Assembly: GCF_018860155.1 (NCBI RefSeq)
Contig: NZ_JAHKNI010000001.1
Coordinates: 695,333-759,332, forward strand
Origin: Nocardia albiluteola
Lineage (GTDB): Bacteria > Actinomycetota > Actinomycetes > Mycobacteriales > Mycobacteriaceae
DNA length: 64,000 nt
Direction of reading: 5' to 3'
The translations under genes and the position numbers were made by a program. This document shows positions 63,001 to 64,000 of this stretch, piece by piece. The notes under the pieces are model-generated. The model saw only the letters and a program-made list of their open reading frames with translations, had not been told where the DNA came from and did no database searches. Numbering within the stretch: position 1 is the stretch's first letter; each line of letters begins with the position of its first letter.

Positions 63001-64000
63001 GGCGTGTCGACCCGGGGCGGGAGGAACCCCTCGGTGTGCAGGACGTGCTCGAGCCGGGCGAACATTCTCGGCGGGACCTTGACCTGCAGCGGGGTGGTCA
63101 TCAACCCGAGATCCTTCAGGTGCAGGAGCTCGGAGGGCAGGTACCGCCGCTCGGTGGGCGCGTGGCCCATGGCGCTTTTCGGCGGCACCAGCATGTTGAC
63201 TGGATAGTCGTTCCCACCGGACAGCGGCGTCCTGGCCCGTGGTCCGACGGCCCGCCCGTCCGGGCGCACGAACGTCACCCGCAGCCTCATGGTGGGTGTG
63301 GTGTGCAGCAGATCGTGGACCAGGCGCAGGGCGCGCGAGGTGTAGGCCCGGCCGCCGTAGTTCAGTGAATGGGAGTTCTGATGGGACATCCCGAAGCGGA
63401 AGGGGTTGATCGTCCCGCCGACCGGTGCGTAGCCGGTCTCCTTGTCGGCCTTACCCTTTCCAAAACCGAAGGTGGGCCCGAGGGAGCCGCCGAGCGAGCT
63501 GGTGACCGTGCTGCTGTTCTGGGTGCGCAACGACCGCAGCACATTCGACTCGAGCCGGGAACCACCCTTCATGGTCGGCCCGGTGAGGGTGTCCCCGCCG
63601 TTGAAGTCGACGATCTCGAACTGGAAGTGCCCCAGCGCCTTACCGGAATTCGTGTACAGGGTCGGCGAGGCCACCGAACCGCCGTGCATCATCGGGATGT
63701 TGCTGCGGAAATTGCCCTCGCTCATGAATTCGCGCAGCGCCTCCACCGAGGCCCCGGAGGCGCCCCGGATGCGCCTGCGGAACCCGGCCATCAGATCGGC
63801 GAAAATCCGGTCGTGGTGCGGGATGTCGAGCACACCCTGGAGTGGTACCTCCTCGAGGGAGATATGCGGTTCCGGGTCGGCCGGGTCGCGGTGGAACCCG
63901 GGGGGAACGGTGGCCGGATCGTCCTCGTCGACCGTCGGCAGCTCGGTGGCCTCGGCCATGTACTTCGGGAACCAGGCCCGTACATGGTCCGGCACGGCCG
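45051..64000 (-). CDS. giant multi-domain effector/polymorphic-toxin protein (5' end outside window)
   Basis: More than 6,314 codons are open to the window edge; residue numbers here count from the GTG at 63995, which is only the first possible start in view. Residues 1-1600 are beta-rich, Ser/Gly/Asn-rich units of unknown function with disordered linkers. About 1627-1705 is an AKAD-rich helix, then acidic Ser/Asp stretches. Enzyme-like domains follow: OTU (about 1988-2175), degenerate OTU (2610-2750), ART (2815-3118), papain-fold (3262-3395), ART (3402-3705), pertussis-like ART (3838-3960), papain-fold (4032-4160), degenerate OTU (4210-4370), an HHSSFL...AAGEIEV effector-associated module (about 4490-4540), protein glutaminase (5180-5290), its inactive copy (5680-5790), metzincin (5905-6062) and ART-like (6105-6225). 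The secretion signal is not visible. Many domains are of types that modify eukaryotic host proteins. Confidence 0.85.
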   Translation of the reverse strand, partial: AVPDHVRAWFPKYMAEATELPTVDEDDPATVPPGFHRDPADPEPHISLEEVPLQGVLDIPHHDRIFADLMAGFRRRIRGASGASVEALREFMSEGNFRSNIPMMHGGSVASPTLYTNSGKALGHFQFEIVDFNGGDTLTGPTMKGGSRLESNVLRSLRTQNSSTVTSSLGGSLGPTFGFGKGKADKETGYAPVGGTINPFRFGMSHQNSHSLNYGGRAYTSRALRLVHDLLHTTPTMRLRVTFVRPDGRAVGPRARTPLSGGNDYPVNMLVPPKSAMGHAPTERRYLPSELLHLKDLGLMTTPLQVKVPPRMFARLEHVLHTEGFLPPRVDTPGLLDSATQNATDTQRLNNVRKLEQLRSRMGLLSTADEMVQGEIDDDGKITGGTEITFVKPTPTGNQRITVSLLALRRYASEKDPHQGVSHDWTLPQIQTMNYTGAVMPGGESDSKTPRAWNLGASGSVTNPFSEPHSEGLSSFAPSYTYSSSHTSSSEYDTGFGEENYTFSPGPKSTQPGNQIFTVPTDLWMNIDHSHGDNPAPIHDAGTLHLAVPTYLTTTEKRNTPPPPPPTVRDIDPNDATDRDIQRLAVPGLGSSLEDGVLKLPLSAVVARHNPSKTLIKVVNDLIRHSELEAAAARTDSASDDSDQDDADLTENEDPAGSFAMRPPRNRPRPTTTTGTEDPAGPRIVLTSPGGEEHDIAPPEFPAVTRSNSPDSGTDSSSSGPSLHSDRASDGASDAGWADIGKALAKGAAHWVVDQGTGAGKWVWRTNFGEPTANPESMGHSIVQTSLSTHHMSSYAPLIFRDSYKFEVETPGSLAGTDYTVEIKGYLDDVEVLDPAAIDTEHWLESSNASSQTETDQHGHQTSGSLGGRYGEKADHSFNPIGSYQHNRSTATHITNSDTTDTLRVTSDYGGNVHRLRARGHYLVTVKSGTRNVATALVPGKLARGMHLRDSRSRMVDAPEAMEIFLTDNDLHANPDLLEQVQRAYTARGITAKIAEEQPANRKLSTAFFDKKNPDKENLIDFGAATEVEFEDGRDAYENTVRELVERLAPGATQVESANYRPGPLQRINQQTTSFGTRTLPNAGSKGKTSIHFVHRHPVWGPRLIEINFNVKPHPDVQLKDVRGKVVPATAALDNVFGHALGTSTGTSRSSGHQLSFNPTGQDNGERPSATINIQRTGTHSDSLTTSSDRRAWERSNDGVEFQFRTLHSVEVNWRPWTESLSTYVLDKIGTAAGAPLSAAGKLLVRAGRYMNVLPELDPDELPEPPVHTERDTLNSLSRFRLHSANAPAESESDTGSESDPSEVFDDTSDASSDSESEPDLGPSHTRPDTYRTDPTIPVPPPPPGSVAVDMRSPDAQHAQNLLTGPVWRPTRPIAIYDFEGLPEFGRALLAVDPSLRDNNQTRSFEGMGVRLTTLAESGADTPLGPESTAPFLNLDDTTDLPTPQRHPRGARVTETSVQLTLHSPRIEQTSSTIAIDRFEFTNSSVQTHADNTIAINPTFGLNSPYTEDGDHRGTPTIPLGGQVAGHGSTANLASVRRNLLRWGTPALNADGEGAVGHRVRAVALLRVTGPRGTVWVSGDVVLRTTEDNLPLSPDFPEPDREAPAPKTPKPVSDPAKPKAPETKPKTADDTAAKAKADAEAKADKAKADKAKADKAKADAEAAAKAKADAEARAKADAEARAKADKAKADADAEAEAAAKAKATAKNEDSDSDLSDSDEEAAPVTPKPKAKTGTDAAKAKATAKADDSDSDSNSDSDDETSPVTPKPKPKPKVVDESESEDEDPAPIAPKPRASSSAGSVETVLHKPADTAGKPVTDPSRPVSTEETPAEDTVEQLRRTKQQPGADDRVKQWQQDMLDALKQDGEASDEDSDDEAEHRDLSVDKPPTPPADIYRPPSSDGSAETVVPASKSTPAPAGAADAETTTSPKGKGKSTSPASSVGSTGTTRRIPRDDESAHLSDDELPPPPARQPAANVRQRGPRYDSIRDVAPPAGHVWESMPLDGDCYFSTLERIIHRNDPPATLRELHDRIRDLRDQVADEFVANADDYFEQFESIVAAAERTSTGRAFRNLDRREVRALIQARRNGRLRAAFNQQVEDIRTLGIWENAISHLVPTASAPVLDRRNLLVSLRTTLHGGAADTILGPETFASADAAVLLHEDHFYLAVPRIHPPARNWDELADLLGPDPLRHTSESLTQTPDATDRVIAFGDRTGARYLWLPPADAASDGELRDATDNPVTLTIDDLLTDPAITDIRTPNPTPLAPFGSRHTGTTDTAGSGDQQQIPTSRTTQHTPSGERPSGTTNTTESGDQQQTPTPDTTQHTPPGEHPSGTTNTTESGDQQQTPRTEPAAHDSDSDSDNESDNDETSSTASDDAPALPSFQETGPQGERVGVFEPEVFRRSFTGGIYRPGTRIYGFSPRGIVRLTATEDGYTRRDQSNDLSVHDRPSYSLQEAREFVGGLVENGELTSIVVRMPGAARPGPDEQLTNTALAQRLQQRNDFLTGTQFRFSGGQAALMADGNVALRPPGSAATDTITVTRADFINRLSQSRTPFSVDITHPGPPHWRRVHTAGQDPVTTTLAAVHNANPSQLRTHVAGRLETDLNAHRRANLAPGSSRFVERIGSDVFDAAQSVHRAGVHRLMQGTTPASAADVRQHAAQFENTQSRMRADQAQRVIDALRAGTATDTHVAGRHAIDFTLFAAANITRTNVVVMHGDRIQGQILTNPGQPILFLRRNDDGSYDVGTTAPQNGSLFAGSIPAADVPTAASQQPRPRTAPPPSAEPATAPPPGPSPTVSPRPTAVQPATVTGRSVPTGLEQAGIGHVGGDGVRVFDTDAAGLNFGETVLNNWPELTAPQQNAIFAYDQMPIANILLRRGEQQMQQYLDRFRHQAAALDLLSELTGSERPSMADLTPFRGAGEDALPATIQDPVRRTRTSLVLRAIFDSPRPEGVLHQILTDADFNIAVTTHFQRYFGTTPSLDALDHEIELLDEATERPLPLTEDVRVVRGLDSIGFLRDRNGDPLGNGDPSRLVGTVQEERGYLSTSVSRDPIAIPGGLRYNYRLNLTVPVGAHGLWVGLLGHDRVIPNVAELLLPRGTRYHITGVTRDPSTGMVTLDARVLPPGGRRPESPEPAESPEPPQRRSPDRDRSGSPHRETDAGTSGGSRSQTPDASAGTRDPTRPRTGTTTPPTGHRGTSDTAPGDRPGTGSPTPVHPARNAFGEQPPRTTPAHASPPASDGSTSHAPVSRPAPEERIGASPAETTDVEHLNQCAPLTLAELKTRTHSPVVKTIDEPTPLSGVTRSRVVYAAGARPRRYDDHLTVADILDELGPGHIAMVFDTYTSRDQHGVGAHTYLMVNDNDDITVVDRGQGVEHGYPPRPLRDLAKTEAIFYTPDGHPIELLTSPRHDVTNQGVIGPDGVRRFPDNVAGANFGFFGLRDWDERPAHERAALLAWEQGAFVNSMLRRNPQGTMTAQEHADLYHRSRRSAELVQALTGPGNTVPTAADLVQQRNDLTSNYQGTRSQQRHLALLDQALPDLNGPHPGTAWNQIQVQAQYFHDVDGIYRGFLGEPYGPDTIPRHIDVLDQATSTPLPLTEPIVAVRSFRNMNFLAIDGQGTRYQGGDLSAVIGVPQHERAFLSLTLGADVAPGFVQEPFRLALTLPPGTRGAYIGQDGSVPVQLEILLPRHPDYHITHITRDPDGITVLHGIVDSTPEHIAEARVGGAGQSTEQAAARPPTHNIQRFGPSATKQTTVIEPDSLPVKAIFRKSVFPQRVTITPAESPSQVFTIPPVQNRHTLAIAPSGERRTVEIESILPDLPTAIVPIDLTKITAQGCRPVWRNELDWQNPENYMFRYDSRGPEEIHERGFEPYLMSPVPVYDGGFDLSDHMTLGRGATTFISTTTASPFRPGFRWAGKWVYAISAPGGFDIAASEGFSGHQSEITFPGGIDKRFIVGAYKVEIVGWGRRGARTAIKKESFVPNPHFYGNTPEGADDIHATDGEARPVHPAHADTVRIDGSAAHVTATAPAHSTARQDTAETPPDCVVDALTAIAHDLPGAPIEIPQQAAELPGRSRQEAEQAAGGELLGYSDHDRIAEQLRRLGPGAQALVVGVHPAVGTNGIGAHAYRMINRDNTIVVDDAADPAHTVPGQRPTASVHAVLYDPTGATARPTRASGETIPEFPADIRIGAPTDVPADAHPHEPAPPSRSRVPDRWEPVAADRDPLFAAMTRIWNLTEPDIRQRLDSFLGGTEREEQRRRRRPDYDRRNGAIDDPEWDREQARRQEFDRQLAYRRGLLAPNDPSTPHIPSDATATTNLLQLAGEAFGRNVVFTHPDGRTTEIIGKPTKPLVFLRGTAKGDYEIGLTHVGGLFMASGQLGMSTRLSSPLARVPRDRIPPPRDRVLSTTHTPLLSGATLQKKYIGEDGPVIPIETGVDTVPGKKKGRRPVAPTPVRRMDAEELEAHRLFIGEDGRLYRAADGRLFDTRQITSTRRDGDGLAMFVMDEFGNLYASEPEIDGLHHSSFLRGPWVTAAGEIEVRDGLLVAMTDTSGHFLPRPEVNDYALDWLRRQGLAVSDRFVRRAFNDQPRERSDELDRQRTEVTHRQILLDAADQALARQESALGASSSREAVRAERDSLERRRAELNRWREGLAAEQLQPDLKDQLYALPTPTGPHDRMSVPQAPRGFDDAGFTAPQRAAWWHEHGRSWWDALHFEQISPGYQATLLTDHPGLRNGEGIPADVRDILNRRHIQLEIARLAAATDPTPDDLRQSQNLKTTLADLHAAELEAAIAARHNGIDTPPVRLLSFHQATPGRRAGATIAFGPVDTAATVHWHASQNTASDSTGHVITEAATRHAHTAATQPNHATVAWIDHEAQEQPEPSWSLGRIFRGRGEPDRLGTAISAFAATRRPGENDAEPARIQLFAPESLAKSAIPHVDSSLVTVHGNHQVHPAASVAETPQAHDVSPDATTGEPVLSGTARPYAQTLGSMLAGQGPIDFARVLTLLRHANTARDPRPLDEAFAAGHDRPLRDAVRQAVQQKRLHPAQEQRMARLMGWQPKQTLPADAPAPPRAAARPNQAPEDLPEVRDYVQAIRSATSTEGVLALVEQLDRNPRRLWAVRDAYTAQTDGRDLARDLHTALPDDKDYIDHVLAEPPAESTAWNPGSEPAPVEWDTALGWFEHIRNMSFEHWTGDHPLPHAYIDTGCVQMAHHVTLELIRLGTQPRKILVNGEDILMTQHLPDGWTNRLAWRHHVANLVYTRDQDGHADWMVWDPSVAREPVTAREWLAAIRIDADTAERLEGPVEDVTDTFGRRRAEDVANDRILERWRPGGYLRDPTVVVTDAHAMALAPGRLLPPDRDQQVHHSKTLRELDRALASDDSDKRLLENLNIIARRKLGGEVSDAVDDYLRTHEAEGTTPDEDEILDIVWSLLRGNPARVGLLEDSPGLLAQLRTQLRTRFDALIAGTRASDSDDEYASQLATILGGTGPIDFRALLDNLRHATAQRDSAFVEAAYQAGYENRTDGAMRLDDAVRQARRADRLTSPQVSRIARLMGWAPDAEPPAALTPPRTDVPPGEHPEDLPEVRNYANAVWKYVDSRRPDAALALVTRLDRDPQRLWAVQGAYRRASGGRELIADLRDALPGEHDYIDHVFAEPPATLLAWASDAAPTPVQEEKTTEWIRALHRGTFEGPTGDLPLSSLEVGSPERAQRIASALTRLGTHPRKIIITGPDMRVNARIPGMAQRQVPLRQYVGILVHTVEFGVPGWQVLDPALSNSPIGLQELLISLNMPDIPADRQLRGPAPEITESLAELHMRDPSRWTPEGDPLDPMIVTTDANPTRTHTPMFTIDTERWRPLRADASNPALEDAFVIRPPDTPDGQPAIGRGTHSGTRQIVRYDLDTTPDEWKFRLRVHLKPGAGATKSTLAEIISKAADANRGINRDIDESGLTLPGTDATMSSRVEFVDDPATAHLVVEAMPGLPSQDEPMNQLRWFAGAAPDKFKHEILHTYGPQDGYRLPRGLLRPTGPNAQAQPDDVMGAMNNDGPFRVLDHHLAQIVDVAAPYLPADPAVPRPAPPARQSSPDHHPQHEFDLPPEVNQDLLVPEDRGQVVESEPGAIVYHTTELGPDTAFNTGIPPKNPADPLTIHSHVSTTGKSQFVSTSLDSTYKHKHYRYKYKIRSTTSGIDVAKTFALQRHKYVFNWEKEVAFTETIPNTDIVEVYDLETKQTIPNPNYRPPVPEVPPGEALADNAPAEAPPDEQEVLAEGEQAEEPPNEPAQSLEEPGAEHESAEPAAHGSETDGGLGESSSEASDVAPGVP
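45321..45683 (-). other. giant protein: ART-like domain 4 (C-terminal)
   Basis: Reads VYHTTELGPDTAF (His6117 where ARTs usually have Arg), FVSTSLDS (Ser6156-Thr-Ser) and NWEKEVAFTE (Glu6199-x-Glu6201). STS and ExE fit the R-S-E ART fold; His for Arg is either inactivation or a variant NAD site, as in Arr-type enzymes where His takes that place. Confidence 0.55.
45810..46290 (-). other. giant protein: metzincin-like zinc protease domain
   Basis: HEILHTYGPQD (His6000, Glu6001, His6004, Gly6007, Asp6010) fits HExxHxxGxxD, the metzincin site with Asp as third ligand (as in snapalysin). DVMGAM, 24 residues later, supplies the expected Met-turn. All catalytic residues are present. Confidence 0.7.
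46626..46958 (-). other. giant protein: inactivated protein-glutaminase copy
   Basis: Aligns with the domain at 48126-48458 at an offset of about 499 residues. Cys is Ser5701 (EVGSPERAQ), His is Tyr5748 (PLRQYVGIL), Asp5767 is kept (VLDPAL). Two of three triad residues are lost, so it is probably a pseudoenzyme. Confidence 0.7.
48126..48458 (-). other. giant protein: protein-glutaminase (deamidase) domain
   Basis: Cys5202 in DTGCVQMAHH, His5249 in WRHHVANLVYT and Asp5269 in MVWDPS form the Cys-His-Asp triad of protein-glutamine glutaminases (CxxxA...WxxHVAxLV...xxDPS). Such enzymes convert Gln to Glu in folded proteins. Preceded by a helical repeat (about residues 4970-5170) that is also duplicated. 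Confidence 0.7.
50886..51368 (-). other. giant protein: degenerate OTU-like domain 2
   Basis: DRDPLFAAM aligns with the active OTU's DGDCYFSTL, with the nucleophile Cys replaced by Pro4220. NVVFTHPDG...KPLVFLRGTAKGDYEIGL resembles the OTU end, with Asp4355 where the catalytic His belongs. Predicted inactive. Confidence 0.5.
51516..51902 (-). other. giant protein: papain-fold (glutamine deamidase type) domain 2
   Basis: Cys4040 (PPDCVVDALTAI), His4121 (GIGAHAYRMINRD) and Asp4135 (TIVVDDAA) match the Cys-His-Asp arrangement of papain-fold toxin 1 (Tox-PL) domains. GPGAQALVVGVHP lies between them as in copy 1. All three residues are kept. Confidence 0.65.
52116..52484 (-). other. giant protein: pertussis-toxin-like ART domain 3
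   Basis: FRYDSRGPEEIHERGFEP is nearly the pertussis toxin S1 NAD-binding start (RYDSRPPE), with Arg3851. FISTTTAS (Ser3897) is the STS motif, and GHQSEITFPGGI gives Gln3936-x-Glu3938. QxE rather than ExE is found in C3-like and in pierisin/scabin-type ARTs, which modify residues other than Arg or DNA bases. Confidence 0.75.
52881..53792 (-). other. giant protein: ADP-ribosyltransferase domain 2 (ADPRT-exoenzyme type)
   Basis: VAVRSFRN (Arg3600), ERAFLSLTLG (Ser3637, STS read as SLT) and VQLEILLPRHPDYHI (Gln3677-x-Glu3679). Related over its length to ART 1, including the helical lead-in. QxE suggests a non-arginine target. Confidence 0.65.
53811..54212 (-). other. giant protein: papain-fold (glutamine deamidase type) domain 1
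   Basis: Cys3269 (LNQCAPLTLAEL), His3350 (GVGAHTYLMVNDND) and Asp3365 (ITVVDRG) match the papain-fold toxin 1 family. Placed between ART 1 and ART 2. Confidence 0.65.
54642..55553 (-). other. giant protein: ADP-ribosyltransferase domain 1 (ADPRT-exoenzyme type)
   Basis: VRVVRGLDSIGF (Arg3006), ERGYLSTSVSRD (Ser3042-Thr-Ser) and PNVAELLLPRGTRYHI (Glu3089). The first acidic residue of ExE is Val3087, so activity may be limited to NAD hydrolysis or the domain may be impaired. The LLLPRGTRYHITGV end is characteristic of the family. Confidence 0.7.
55746..56168 (-). other. giant protein: degenerate OTU-like domain 1
   Basis: RIGSDVFDAAQSVHRAG aligns with the active OTU's PLDGDCYFSTLERIIHR, with Asp2624 at the Cys position. 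NVVVMHGD...QPILFLRRNDDGSYDVGT has Ser2739 at the His position. Predicted inactive; the homology is inferred from pattern only. Confidence 0.45.
56971..57240 (-). repeat. 90-bp (30-residue) Thr/Gln/Pro-rich repeat in the giant gene
   Basis: Three copies start at 56971, 57061 and 57151. They encode the repeating blocks TTQHTP.GE.PSGTTNTTES and GDQQQTP, a disordered linker. The first two copies are almost identical at DNA level, indicating recent duplication. Confidence 0.85.
57471..58034 (-). other. giant protein: OTU-like cysteine protease domain
   Basis: MPLDGDCYFSTLERIIHR carries the OTU signature DGDC (Asp2001 to Cys2004). LHEDHFYLAVPR near the end supplies His2160, in the place of the OTU (N/D)H(Y/F) motif. 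OTU enzymes remove ubiquitin from proteins; in bacteria they occur mainly as effectors against eukaryotic hosts. Confidence 0.7.
58880..59115 (-). repeat. giant gene: AKAD-rich alpha-helical linker
   Basis: Residues about 1627-1705 are almost only Ala, Lys, Asp and Glu in repeating AKAD/EAKADKAKAD units, predicting one long charged single helix or coiled coil. Acidic Ser/Asp blocks (DSDSDLSDSDEE) and Pro/Lys blocks follow. Confidence 0.8.

Overview
The window is high-GC actinobacterial DNA. Its gene order from the first base to about 27.3 kb closely follows the Mycobacterium tuberculosis stretch Rv3671c to Rv3644c: marP, an EphE-like hydrolase, a holin-like membrane protein, acs, dppABCD, a Rv3662c-like protein, a HAD phosphatase, 6C RNA, the ssd-tad operon, a Rv3649-like helicase, cspA, topA and holB. 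This places the organism in the Mycobacteriales. The accessory gene content and the very large effector-like protein fit Nocardia or a relative; the genus is an inference.

Region 1 (1-13 kb) holds envelope and housekeeping genes: the periplasmic acid-resistance protease MarP, acetyl-CoA synthetase and a complete oligopeptide ABC importer, with strong hairpins after acs, between dppA and dppB, and after dppD. Region 2 (13-19.5 kb) is the Flp/Tad-type pilus operon. It is unusual. Every gap between ssd, tadA, tadB and tadC is filled by short open frames chained by 4-base ATGA or GTGA stop/start overlaps. Most of these frames lie in tandem repeats of 20, 110 or about 152 bp, and two repeat sets are copies of the preceding gene's 3' end. 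Region 3 (19.8-27.3 kb) has the helicase, cspA, topA and holB.

Region 4 (27.3-45 kb) is accessory. Near-identical 74-bp direct repeats (28048 and 36660) bracket an 8.6-kb block: an F420/NADP-type oxidoreductase, a benzoylformate-decarboxylase-like enzyme, a cupin, DoxX, SRPBCC, two tandem NTF2-like paralogues, and a beta-phosphoglucomutase/GH65 phosphorylase pair. Beyond it lie a FAD monooxygenase, a VOC protein, a YegP protein missed by length cut-offs, decayed genes (MFS transporter, disulfide oxidoreductase, Tn3 transposase, perhaps a regulator), an AbiE toxin-antitoxin pair and tRNA-Thr(CGT).

Region 5 (45-64 kb) is one minus-strand gene of more than 6,300 codons that runs off the window. 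It looks like a multi-effector toxin: an OTU-like protease and two degenerate OTU copies, four ADP-ribosyltransferase-like domains, two papain-fold (glutamine deamidase type) domains, an intact and an inactivated protein-glutaminase domain, and a metzincin-like protease, joined by long disordered, Ala/Lys-rich and acidic linkers. A conserved C-terminal tail lies just past its stop codon in the +1 frame. No immunity gene is recognisable next to its 3' end.
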